64,000 nt of DNA from Aphidius gifuensis (lineage: Eukaryota; Arthropoda; Insecta; Hymenoptera; Braconidae): assembly GCF_014905175.1 (NCBI RefSeq), contig NC_057790.1:5208001-5272000 (forward strand), given 5' to 3'. The notes beneath the pieces are model-generated. The model made no database searches. It was not told the origin of the DNA and was given only the letters and a program-made list of their open reading frames with translations. Position 1 is the first letter of the stretch. Every line of letters starts with the position of its first letter. Positions 50,101 through 61,155 of this stretch are shown here, piece after piece. The position numbers and the translations under genes are program-made.

Positions 50101-53100
50101 AATAAATGCCGTACTTTAGCACCAGTATTATTATTTATTGGTGCATTATTGATGGGTGGTTTATGTGTACCATTTTTTTTACATTCTGCACCAGCAACAC
50201 ATCAACAAAGACTTGAAGTTATCAGAAGGATACTCACTGAAGTGCCTCTTATAGATGGGTTAGTAAATAAATAAATATTTATTATTAATTAATCATTTAT
50301 CTATTATTAATAATTAAATAATAATATTTAATTTAGGCATAATGATCTTCCTTGGAATGTAAGAAAATTTGTTCACAATCAACTTGGTGAAATGAATTTA
50401 AGTAGTGATCTTGGTAGAGTTGATCCATGGGCAAGATCAGACTGGAGTCACACTGATATACCAAGATTGAGAGCTGGTCTCGTTGGAGCCCAGGTATGTT
50501 TCATTATTTTTTATTGACATAAATACATTGTACAGTTTACAAAGCTTTCTTCAATTTTATTATTACTTAAAATTTCATTTCTTTTATATAATATATGTTT
50601 CAATCGAAACATCGGGTCAACTCTATTTACCCAGCTATAAACAATAAACTGAATGCCAATCGAGTAAATAAATAAATAGTAAAAATGAAAAAAAAAAACT
50701 TTCTGTACAATGTCAGCGAGTAAATAGATATACAACTTTGCCATTTCATTTGTAACGAGATATCGACTTTTCATGTTGTTTTATTGCATAAGCACTTTTG
50801 TATTATTTAACTATCATGTTTCGCTATCAACAAAACGAGTTTTTTTTTTCATTTTAAAAAAATAAATAAATAAATAAAAATACAACATCAAATGATAGAG
50901 ATCAAATTTTCAAGCTTGTTATATGTGTCGATGAAGTGGTGCTTATAGCTAGCATATAGTTGTCTATTACGATATATGTTATCATTTTTTGTAATACTAC
51001 ACATTGATTTTCATTGGTTGGTTTTTATATATAATAATTCTTAGTAAAGATTAAGTAAAAAATAAATTATTTTATCAGTAAACTAGTCCACAATGGGACA
51101 ATATAACTCTCGAAAAATGATGGTGTGCCTTATATTTTTTTAGTATATATATATATTTTGTTTACTTGACTCACTGTTGGGATTATATACATTGATCACA
51201 AGATAAATTTTGCTGGATACAAGTCTATAGCAAGGGATCTCGATAAATTACGATAGTACATGAGGTAGGTCAACAAGTGAGCTAAGTTTTGTCCAAACGA
51301 GACATCCTTCGAGATTTAATGTCACCAGCAATTTTCTTTTCCACAAAGTTATCAACAAAAAAAGAAGAAAAAAAAACTGAATCAATCAATAGAATCATAT
51401 AAAAAAATTCTACTTGTATTATTACTACTACTCTATTTAATATTTTTCATTTTCTATATATTAATTGAATCAACTAGAAAAAAAGACATAACTATGAGGT
51501 AAATGAAGTTTATGAAATTAAAAAAAAAAAAATAGCTAAATGCATCCATTCAGATATACTCTGAATAAGCATAATGAATTATTGAGCCAACACAGTGTGT
51601 CCTTAATTTGATATACATTATTATTATGTATATCAAATCTTGCTTCATTATGTAGATTATAAATGCGAATTGAAGCGTGACAAAGCATTGAAACAAACCA
51701 ACCAACCAGTTCAATTCAAAATGTCACAAATATTTCAATTGTGAATTGAATGTAGATACATAATATCAAAATATATATTCACATAATTTTAACACCTTTT
51801 ATAAACCACGAAAATTATTGAATATCAAGAATCAAATATACTGATTTTAGTAGTCCATCTTTCAAAGTATGCCAATTGGAACATAGTAATGTGATATTCT
51901 GTTCGATAAATGACCTAAATGCAATACTAAAGTTTAGCTTTGTCGATTACCTCTATTCACGCTCGATTACATCATAGAACCCGTTTGAAATTGGCCAGCA
52001 ATTGGTACTCACTCTTCTCCCTCTTATTTTCAATTTGTAAATCAGTGTATTGCCCCAAAAGCATATCACTGGCATGGCACTTGTTCATACAAATTCCCAA
52101 ATTTAACTGTCATGATTATAACATCCAAGAATCTTCAAGTTGGCTTAGAAATATTGATATACATACATCAAATGAATTAATAAAGTAAACTCAAAGGTTT
52201 CAAAATCTATTGGAATATTTTTTTTTTCAAGTTTTGTAAATTAAAGTAGGTCATTGAATATTGGCAAAACTGATGCCTAATCAATAAACTTTTGAAGCTA
52301 ATTTAGCTTTATAAAGTCTACTATACAAAAACTCTTTAATATAAACTTTGTAAAGATTTATAATTTAAATATTATTTATTAATATAAATATATTAAATGT
52401 AATAGTTTGTATTTAAAAACTTTTATTTTTATTTTCTATTGAATTTAAGATAATGATAAAATTTACATCAAGTTCACAGTTGACAAAGTCAAGTTGATTT
52501 AACATATTGACAGGTGTCGATATGCCAATCACGTATTGAGATTACTGAATGACGTTGCTTTATCGATGAAAGGATTTGGTTGGATGCTTGGTTGACTGGT
52601 TGAATAGAATAGTAAAGTGAGGATCAGAAATTGGTGATGATGGTGGCCGGTCAGCAAGAAGCACTATTACAGCTTCTGATCATTTTGAATACCAGCTTTA
52701 GTTAATGTACTCAATTTTCAACAACCCTAATGTAGAATTAAATCATAATTGGGTCAACCATGTAGATGATGTAAATATGTCATTGTTGTGCTATTCATTC
52801 AATAAATTGTTTGGTAATTTATTTATTTTTTTTATTCAATAATTCATACTGTTTCAATTAAATTCAATGACCTGAATTGAAATTCAATTGTTTTATTACT
52901 GATAAAAAAAAATAATAATAACAATTAGTTTAGTAAAATCACATTGTTGACATTTAGGTCAGGTTCAACAGAAAAAAAATGAAAAAAATTTGATGTTTTA
53001 GAAAAATAAATGTTTTGATGATAAAGTTTTGGAAGAAATGATACACTCGGGCTTTAAGCCATCAATGAATTTGACATGAACAATAGGATAACAAACAATG

Positions 53101-56100
53101 TGGTGGGTCAAGTTGACTCATGTGCATATGTCATATTTTTTTCACTATACATCTATAGAATTTTGAAAATGGAAAAAAAAAATATGAACAATAACAATAA
53201 CAATTTATGGCCTATGAATTATTGTTTCATATATTTTTTTTTTATTTTTCTATATGTAATAGAAAACACCAGGTCAATATAGTAGAGAATATACATATTT
53301 TATTTTTAGCATTTCGGAATTTCATTTTCAATCCTTGGCCCCTTTTCTTCGTATGATATATACATACATATATATGTAATGAAATAACTCCCATTTGGCT
53401 ACTCATGGGCTTTATCAATTCAGTCTTGTGCCATGTGGTGTATATCGTTCTATATACATGTATACAGTTATAACTATATTGGAATTATGTCATATAACTT
53501 TGAGTGCTTCCTATCAAAATTGCATATACATGCTATCAAAATATCAAGTATCCAGTTAAGATAAACTCAAAAATTTAGATGTTAATTTATATATACAAAA
53601 TGTGCATATTGAAATACATTGTACCAATAGTGAGAAGATATATAATTTAACATAATTAATTGATATATGATATTACTTTTAATCGTGTATGGATACTTGT
53701 AGTTAGTATTTTATCAAACTATACCATATCATCAACAATGTGTTGTACTCTTTACTCAAAATCATCATCAACATTTATATTAACTAACCACTCTGACCCA
53801 TCAACGGAAATTGATATCGTCAATAAATAGTCCTTTCCATGTGAAACCATCATAACGGATATATATTTATCAATATATGGATTCGTTCAATATCGAAAAT
53901 GATATCGTCATGAAGGTAACAAATGTGCTTACATATGTTATTTTTTTTTTTCACCATATCTATACTTTGCGTGTTGAAAATATTCAGAGATAAATATTTT
54001 CAATCATACGATGAAAGGAAACGATCATTCAAATTATATATTTGTAGAAATTCATTTAAATCTCGATTGAAATATTTTTTTATCTCGATTTTTTAATAAT
54101 GTTTATATAACTAAATTTTAATAATAAAAAAAAAAAAATTAGGTATAAGTTTTACAGATGATAATCGAGGGTAGAGCTACAAATGGAAACAAGTTTTTCA
54201 TTAAATGTTGAAAATCATCCAGTTGAACACATATTTAATGAAAAACTCATATAAATACATGAAAAGCCGTATTTTATTTTTAAAACTTTTTTTTTTTTTT
54301 CGTTTGCATCTGTATTTACGCATTTTCGTTTAAAAATATTATTACGTTTTTATAAAAATAATTCAACCGACATTTGCCTCGTTTCATTTTACTTTTAAAA
54401 AGCCATATAAATATAATAAAATATCACATACATATGACACATTAAGCTCATAAAGTTTACTCGTAAAAAAATGAAATTACAATATCAAGTATGGTGTGTG
54501 TATACATATGTATTTCTTTTTGAACTAGATATTAAAAATTTTTATAAAAACATACAAAGTATATAAGTATGTTTAAATAATTGAATAAAAAACTAAACAA
54601 AATTACTTTCAATATACATTAAATTTAACATATTACACAGTTAAATGAATATTAATAAACTTGGAAAAATCATACAATAAAAAATTTAATCGACTCATAT
54701 AAATATTTTCAAGAATAAAATGACCATCAAATTCAAATATTAAATTTTATGAAACAAGGTAAAAGTTATATAAATATATATTGAGGCGTAAATTGAGAGA
54801 TAAAATAAAGTTTTAAAAAAATATATATATGTATTTAAAAAAAGCCAAAAAGTTAACTTTTCGAGTAAAATGAAACGACTCATTTTCCATGTAAATAAAC
54901 ACACAGTATATACTCATAAGCATAAACATACATGTACACAGCAATCTTTCGTAAACAGACAAACTGGTATACAAACTGATATTACACTGCAGTGTAGCAA
55001 AAAAAAAAAAAAAATGTAAAAATGTAAAAATGGATAAAGCAAAGTAGAGAAAAAAACAAAAGTGAAGCAAGCAAAAACAGAAGTTGTAAGCCAAAGTTGT
55101 ATTAATGGAAGCTATGAGTAGAAAATCCGCATTGGTAAAGTTCAACGCTCAGAGCGCTTATGCATAAAAGCATACTCACTTGTAAAAGTGGCCTGTGGAG
55201 AGCAGTACTATAGTATATACCTAGACCAAAAAGCACTAGATCATACACGAAAATTCTCTACTATTATATCAACACAAAAATCAAATGAAATATGTAAAAA
55301 AAAAAAAATATTTTTAACCTTGAAGTAAATTAGATGAAAAAGACAAAAGTTATCAATGTTATACTACCGATTTTTGAGGTCATTGACACTAAACTAGCAT
55401 TATATATTTATTTAACAAGGTGCAAAATTGTAAAAAAAAAAAGCTCACTTTTGTTATGTCTCAATCAAGAGTAAAACTAAACGAAAAAAAAATGTCAAAT
55501 ATTGGCTAGAGATTCTGATGGTTCGAGGAATATTTCTAAGTCTAAATTTTATAAAATTATGCTAATTGTTATAAAAATTAATTTCAATTATTTTTAGATT
55601 TTTTATTCAATTTTATTATTTTTGCTTCAACTATTTTGACATTTAATCCGTTTAATCAATTTCTCTACGAATAAAATGCCTTCAAAATGAAGTGAATGTA
55701 TTGTTTTTTTTAAATAATAGTTCATATTGTTGTTATTGTTATAATAACAATATAATATTATATATAAATTTATAATAAACAGCTTACAAATATTTGTTAA
55801 GTTTAACTTTATATATAAAGAGATTATTATTAAATATTAAATATAAATATATATCGATATTTATAAATAGATTGATAAATAGTAATAGTAATAACAATAA
55901 TAATAATGATGCACTATCATTATATGTATTATTCACACGAAACAAAATTAAGAGCCATGTATGAGTTAACCATCATCGACAGGATCAAGTAGTTTGTAAT
56001 GTTCAATATTAGTCAAACTATGTGCCTTGAAAACCAATTGAATTTTCAACAAATGTATTTTCCAATTGTTCAATTTAAATTGTACGTTTGTATTTAATAT

Positions 56101-59100
56101 ACACATACATATGTATTAAAATTTTTGTGTACATATGTATACTACAGATCTATTTAGTATTTGACAATCAACGGTAATCCAAATTTTAGTATATATACAA
56201 TTTACGTATATGTGTATTAGAAAGGTTTTCGTATTAACGGTCAGGCTATAAATGCCTATTGCAGTTTAAAATAATAATAGTTATTATTATTACTCATATT
56301 TGGCATTTAAAAATGAATTTTTTTGTTTTTTTAATTACTCAAAGTTTTAGAAAATAAAAATAGCTATTTATTAAAGTTATAATTTTTATTTTTTCTGTTT
56401 CAATCAAGAACTTTTATTATTCATCGCATTTAATTGACATTTTTCCGTTTCATTTGACCTTTATTTTTTTATTCTATAAATATTTAAAAAAAAAAAAAAA
56501 AAATTATTCATTTTTTTTTTTAACACTATAGATTATAAATAAAGTGCAAACATATCTGCTGTGTTTATATGGTGGAAGAGATGGGATTTTTGTGATAATC
56601 CAATCGTTTCACACTCACACGATTTGCAATAGTTTCATTTTTTAAATACGTTTATTTATGGGTTTAGTAAAAGATTTAAAAAAAAAGTATATATCTTTTG
56701 CTCTTTGGTAAAAGGAGGATAATATATTCTTTATTTTCTACAGTTTTGGTCGGCATATGTGCCTTGTGGTGCAGCTCAACTCAATGCTGTACAATTATCT
56801 CTTGAACAAATTGATGTTATTCGAAGATTGGCTGAGATGAATGCACAACATCTAACACTTGTTACATCAGTAAGAGGTAAATATATATACATTTTTTTTT
56901 GTACTGAATTGAGTAAAGAAAAAAAATTGATAAATTTTATTTTCAACGCACTCGTAAAATATGAATATTATGATAAAAATACTTAAATAAAATTTTTCAA
57001 CAATAAAATAATAATAATAATAATATGTAATAATATGCGAAAAATTTTATGTTCACTATAAATAAAATGATTGAATAACTTTGAGATTAAATAAAAAAAT
57101 AGAAAATAATAAAATCTCGACAATCCGTCTGTAAAGTTAAGCAAAAGACAGTATCCTATAAAAATAAAAATAATAAAAAAAAAATGAATAAATGTAAAAA
57201 AAAAAAAAAGAAAACAATAAGTACGAAATTTCATATTCAGTCAAGAGGGCAAACTAAACTGTAACATTGGACATCAAAAAATTTACTATTTAATATATTT
57301 GTATGTTAGAAAAAAAAAAAAAAAAAACAAAAAAAGTTCAAAAGTTTCTTGAAGAATACGAAAAATAATATCCGAATTTTACCACAAAAAAAAAAAACTT
57401 TGAATTTGGCAGTCACTTTTTATTGTTTTTTTTTTTTTTTGTTTATCCTTATTTTGTTTCTGTTTTTTATTATCTACTTTTGTATAACAACTGTGTCACT
57501 TTTCGGAAAAGTTAACGGAGAGTAAAAAAGACCCTTGCGAATATTTCCAGCTGGTATTAAAGTCATTACTTTATACTCAAGTAAAAATCAAGATTTAATC
57601 TTCATAAAAACCATCGCAAAATGTACTCTATATATTAAAATTACTGATCTTAATATTTATAATATATATTGTACTTGATATTAATAGTGACAGATGAATA
57701 GAGGATTACATGAAAATGACACACGTAGTCCAGTATTTGTATGGTTCATATATATGCGAATATAATGTTGAGTAATATTTCATGTGCATCTGCATTGCAG
57801 ATACTAAAATTGTAACAAAGCATTTTAAGGTGAATCGCATTTAAATGGCTCTTCAACTTGATGATTCACTAATTGGAAAAAAAAAACTAAAAAAACCATA
57901 CCAATAAAAAAAAAGACGTAGAGCCAAGAGAATATAAAAACATAAAAGAATATAAATTTATTATTACTATTATATATTTTAGGTCTTATCAATGCTCATC
58001 GAGATGGCAAAATTGCAAGTCTTATTGGCGTTGAAGGCGGCCACTCTCTAGGCAACTCTCTTGGGGTTCTGAGAACATTTTACGGACTTGGAGCACGATA
58101 TCTAACACTGACACACGCTTGCGACACTTCGTGGTGAGTTAAAAAAAAAAAAAAAAAAGTAATAATAATCACAAACAATAGTTGAACGAAAAATCTATTT
58201 AACTTTCTTTGTTTTATCTATACCACTTAATCTCTGTCAAATTATTTTCACCTTTTTTCTTTTTCTTTCATTAACTGACGAAAATAATTCTAATAATAAT
58301 AAGTTATTTGTTGTGGAAAATAAAGAGAGATATTTTCAAAACGCATCGATAGAAATTGAAGAAAATTATCAGTCAATCAAATTATTAATAGATAGTAATG
58401 ATAAAAAAAAAAAATATATAATTAGATTATATATTGAAGATGAGAAAAAAAATATTTATAAATATATATTTGTTCATTTGTTGCGTAGGTAGATGAAAAA
58501 AAAAAATGTATATACATTTAGAAGACAAAAAAATAAATAAAATAAAAATAATAATGTTCACGATTAAATGGTAAATGGCCTCGGTATAAAGGTCAGAAAA
58601 TTCCCAGTAGCATTTCGCACACAGATATACACACACCCCTGGGCAAGTGAAAAGTTGGCTGGGATTTTATGTACGTTGAATAGAAAAATGACTATTCTGG
58701 TCGGCCAAAGAGCCATTGCGCCAAATCAGAATTTTTCTTTACCATCATGTTTATATCCCTAATTTTTTTTTTTTTTTTCCCCGCTTGTTTTTTCTGTGGT
58801 CCAAAGAGAATATACTCATGTTCATGTGATCCCTAGGTGCCTCGGTGTCTCCATTTACTTCAAATGCATATATTTTTTTTTTGTTTTTTTTTTTTTTACA
58901 AAATGCATAGAAATATATTTATTACAATACTTTGCTCTTTGCTAGTCACACATCTATTTATTTGACTTTTCAATTTTTGCTGGACTAGCCTCACTTTTAC
59001 GCCTCCCTCGACGATGTCTACATTGCAGAATCGTAAATAAACAGTTGGGTTGTTGGCGAAGTTGGCTGACGTGAAATTACCCATTCACTTCAACCTTAAC

Positions 59101-61155
59101 AGTACATATATTCCCATTTTACAAAACTCGGAATCACACACAAGCTGTGTGATCTATACAACCGTTTACCGCCGCACATAAGAATAAGACGACACATGCT
59201 GAATATACCTTTATATTTTATTTTTTTCTTTTTATCTTGAATGCCCTTTTTTAATTTATTGCTGTCAAAATATTTCTACTTTTTAATATTAATAAATCAA
59301 AATAAATATCAATAAAGGAATATTATTAAATTATTGATTTTGTCCGGTCCATTTCTTATACATGATAAATTTATATAAAATTTTTTTTTTTATTATTTTT
59401 GTATTTTTTTTTTTTTTAACTTTCGAAAACTGATTAGATCTTGGACGGTGATGAATAACTACATCATAAATTTTTTTTTTTTTTTAAAAAAAGAAAATTC
59501 ACTCAATCGAAAAAACGAATAAAAAATAAAATAAAAATTTATAATAGTTATGTATTTTTTAGTACTATTATATCTGTAGAATTGTTTTTAAATTTTATAC
59601 ATTTTTACTGTCATTATTTTTTGTCAAATTTAAAAATTTATGTAGATGTATGCAGTAAGTCTTTCAGTAAGTTAGTTTCGAGTACATGTCACATGGAAAT
59701 TTCACATGTATTTTATTCAATTTATCTTGAATTTAAAATACTTTTGAAGTAAATACTTGGTCATCATCTTGTAATCCCCCCCGAAAACAACCACAAAGTA
59801 AAATAAAATAAAAATATGAAACATATAAATATTTAAATTTAAATTAAATATAAAATAATAACTTTACGATCTTAAAAACAAAACCAACAGTAAAGTTTTT
59901 ATTATCGCAGATATTTTTTTATTATTTATGTTATTTATTTATTAACTTTGCTTATGTCAATACAAAATGCAACATGTACTACTGTAAAAATCACGTCAGC
60001 CAGGGTTAGAGCTCACGTAGAACGTAAATTTCTCGGTTGTATACTCTGAAAGTCAAACTTACGACCGGACTTAGCAATTCCTGTATACATTTTCTTTTTA
60101 TTTTTTTTATTACTCGTGTATATTATATAGGGGGTGTGTATAACGTGCATGACAGAGACTCCAAAAAACAACTGCACCTGTTTAATGTTGCCTAGGGGGT
60201 GGTGGTGGTGGTGTACACTTGGAGAGCAAAAGTCGTCTACATTTGTTCGCCTTTTCCATTTTTCTCACTGAAGACATTTATACGAGTATACCATTTTTTT
60301 ATAAAATCTTTTTTTTTTTATTTCCCACTCTCCATCTTTTTATTTTTCTCTACAATATTTTTTTTATTTTTTTTTACTTTTCTTTGTACTTAATATTATT
60401 CTTGTATTTTTTTTTTCTCTTTTACACTTATCCAATGCCTTTGCTAGAGCATGAAAAAAATGAATTAGAAAATAAAAATAAAAAAAAAAAAAGGAAAATT
60501 CATTTTTAACAGCAATTTTTATTTCCTCGGCAGGGCAGTATGCTCAGTTGGTGAGACCAATACAACACAGGACAACATACCAGGTCTCAGTGAATTTGGA
60601 AAAGTATGTAACAATATTTATTACAATTACATTAATAATTTTTTTTTTTCCTTTTTCTCTTAACGATGTTTTAAATCTGTTTGATGTAAACACTATTTTT
60701 TTATTAAGCCATAAAAGGTACTATAAAAGTGATAAAAGTACCACAAAATGGTCTATTAAATTGAGAATATTTGATGGGTTATACGATGTGAATATTATGG
60801 TATATATAGATGGAATATGGCTGTTATTAATATGGGTGGTGATGTAGAGATAATGTTGCACAGAATATTTTATGTCCATTCAATGACATTTATGGATAAA
60901 TTGAAATATTATAATTACATGTAAAATTATTTTTAAAATATATTTTACATATAATTAATAATAATAATATTATTACAGGCAGTTGTGAGAGAATTAAATA
61001 GACTTGGAATGCTTGTGGATCTTTCACACGTATCAACGAGAACAATGAGAGCCGCACTACAAATCACAAGTGCCCCGGTCATATTCTCGCACAGTGCAGC
61101 ACGGGCTCTTTGCAATTCTAGTAGAAACGTGCCTGACGACGTGCTCAGAAATCTG
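34915..61155 (+). CDS. Membrane dipeptidase (peptidase M19, DPEP1-like), exons 1-8, 3' end beyond the window
   Basis: Zinc ectopeptidase family that hydrolyses dipeptides and, in vertebrates, leukotriene D4 and cystinyl-bis-glycine. Exons 34915-35178, 37066-37389, 49978-50258, 50337-50493, 56744-56876, 57983-58133, 60534-60603 and 60979-61155 join in phase to 519 codons. Residues 1-241 form a cytoplasmic region (polyalanine, cysteine-rich, SQSR repeats). Residues 242-264 are a membrane anchor preceded by K/R, so type II topology is predicted. The catalytic domain starts near 270. Zinc ligands are all present: H291 and D293 (HNDLPW), bridging E404 (GVEGGH), H477 (DLSH) and H498 (FSHS), plus H431 matching human H152. 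Spacings 404-431 and 477-498 equal the human ones. C350 and C433 fit the conserved disulfide; C505 probably pairs beyond the window. Sequons: N310, N446, N506. The remaining barrel and C-terminus are not in the window. Confidence 0.96.
35179..37065. other. Dipeptidase intron 1 (1.9 kb)
   Basis: AT-rich, no coding exon recognised. More balanced patches lie near 35540-35860 and 36410-36500. Confidence 0.7.
37066..37389 (+). CDS. Dipeptidase exon 2 (cytoplasmic, SQSR repeats, cysteine-rich)
   Basis: Residues 89-196. It contains three related units SQSRVGY, SQSRVGF and CQSRMGY, then a Tyr/Asp/Gly-rich part and the cysteine cluster QACACTCNHMGYG. The acceptor is ttcaatag and the donor is TACCAG|gtaagc, both phase 0. 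The exon could be skipped without a frame change. Confidence 0.85.
38965..39009. other. Hairpin with 10-bp perfect stem
   Basis: TCTATGCCAC (38965-38974) pairs with GTGGCATAGA (39000-39009) across a 25-nt loop. The stem is not just A/T, which makes chance less likely than for the many AT hairpins. Confidence 0.6.
40133..40155. other. Compact hairpin with 9-bp stem and 5-nt loop
   Basis: ATAGAAACC and GGTTTCTAT flank AAAGG, in a GC-richer island of dipeptidase intron 2. Confidence 0.6.
41820..42082 (-). repeat. Dispersed repeat copy 2, exon-like core 41992-42060
   Basis: Minus-strand core of 69 nt between attattgttgcag and gtgagttt. Over about 98 bp it is roughly 85% identical by eye to copy 3, with a 3-nt length difference. 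The flank beyond the donor-like site is shared with copy 1. One frame reads DMNFNGTSQHHQSRSSIIN then stop. It lies antisense inside dipeptidase intron 2. Confidence 0.65.
47877..47962 (+). other. Exon-like block after a strong splice acceptor
   Basis: A long T-rich tract and cattgcag precede about 80 nt of balanced composition. One frame reads GAHEENQCPEPGISYLLEP up to a TAA at about 47960; the phase-0 frame continuing from exon 2 reads RCTRRKPMSG and stays open to about 48030. No convincing donor follows. It could be an alternative last exon, a pseudo-exon or coincidence. Confidence 0.2.
48311..48349. repeat. GTT microsatellite (interrupted)
   Basis: Run of GTT units, interrupted once by CATT, within dipeptidase intron 2. 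Confidence 0.85.
49095..49148. other. Imperfect hairpin, 21 paired bases
   Basis: The arms centre on ATACATGTATA and its complement with a 6-nt loop. The 13-bp inner stem (49103-49115 with 49122-49134) and 8-bp outer stem (49095-49102 with 49141-49148) are separated by a 6-nt bulge. Nearly all A/T, so a chance origin is possible. Confidence 0.5.
49978..50258 (+). CDS. Dipeptidase exon 3 (membrane anchor and start of ectodomain)
   Basis: Residues 197-290. A proline/cysteine-rich part and the basic KERRDQNTRNKCR lead into the transmembrane segment (242-264), then a short stalk and RILTEVPLIDG, the conserved entry to the M19 domain. The acceptor is atttattacag and the donor is GATGG|gttagt. The only internal ATG lies inside the anchor, so the start must come from an upstream exon. 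Confidence 0.95.
50337..50493 (+). CDS. Dipeptidase exon 4 (first zinc-binding motif)
   Basis: Residues 290-342. HNDLPWNVR supplies ligands H291 and D293. SHTDIPRLRAGLVGAQ continues the conserved M19 start. Sequon at N310. The intron before it is only 78 bp, the shortest in the gene. Confidence 0.97.
50494..56743. other. Dipeptidase intron 4 (6.2 kb)
   Basis: AT-rich, no coding exon recognised. More balanced sequence lies at 51200-51340, 51840-52130 and 52490-52720. Short frames in this interval show no family resemblance. Confidence 0.65.
56744..56876 (+). CDS. Dipeptidase exon 5
   Basis: Residues 343-387. FWSAYVPCGAAQLNAVQLSLEQIDVIRRL is highly typical of the family; C350 corresponds to the disulfide cysteine C71 of human DPEP1. 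The acceptor is tttctacag and the donor is GTAAGAG|gtaaat. Confidence 0.97.
56877..57982. other. Dipeptidase intron 5 (1.1 kb)
   Basis: AT-rich with poly(A) runs. Nothing further recognised. Confidence 0.7.
57983..58133 (+). CDS. Dipeptidase exon 6 (bridging glutamate)
   Basis: Residues 387-437. It carries SLIGVEGGHSLGNSLGVLR with the zinc-bridging E404 and YLTLTHACDTSW with H431 and C433. The acceptor is tatattttag and the donor is TCGTG|gtgagt. Confidence 0.97.
58134..60533. other. Dipeptidase intron 6 (2.4 kb)
   Basis: AT-rich, with more balanced patches at 58590-58740, 58960-59180 and 59990-60240, and a GGT run near 60195-60213. An 8-bp hairpin ATCACACA/TGTGTGAT lies at 59133-59153. No coding exon is supported. 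Confidence 0.65.
60534..60603 (+). CDS. Dipeptidase exon 7 (70-nt exon)
   Basis: Residues 437-460, AVCSVGETNTTQDNIPGLSEFGK. Too short to appear as an ORF; placed by phase and by the conserved GLSEFGK ending. Most family members have WAD after the CxTPW motif; here it is WAVC, with an extra cysteine and a sequon at N446. Confidence 0.93.
60979..61155 (+). CDS. Dipeptidase exon 8 (two zinc histidines)
   Basis: Residues 461-519. VRELNRLGMLVDLSHVS supplies H477 and APVIFSHSAAR supplies H498. It ends RNVPDDVLRNL at CTG|gtaagt. The following family segment (NGGVVMVNFY-like) is not found before 64000. Confidence 0.97.

Noticed and set aside
58568..58762. 64-codon plus-strand frame in dipeptidase intron 6
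   Set aside because: Reasonable composition, but no recognisable homology, no splice sites in phase with neighbouring M19 exons, and the M19 sequence is continuous without it.
58896..59084. 62-codon minus-strand frame with CNVDIVEGGVKV
   Set aside because: Partly balanced composition, but it ends in poly(T)/A-driven residues and I recognise nothing; insufficient to call a gene.
59133..59153. 8-bp hairpin ATCACACA/TGTGTGAT
   Set aside because: Short; a CA/TG-rich stem of this size is expected by chance in 64 kb.
60199..60509. Overlapping plus-strand frames before dipeptidase exon 7
   Set aside because: Poly(T)-coded phenylalanine; intronic; no family match.
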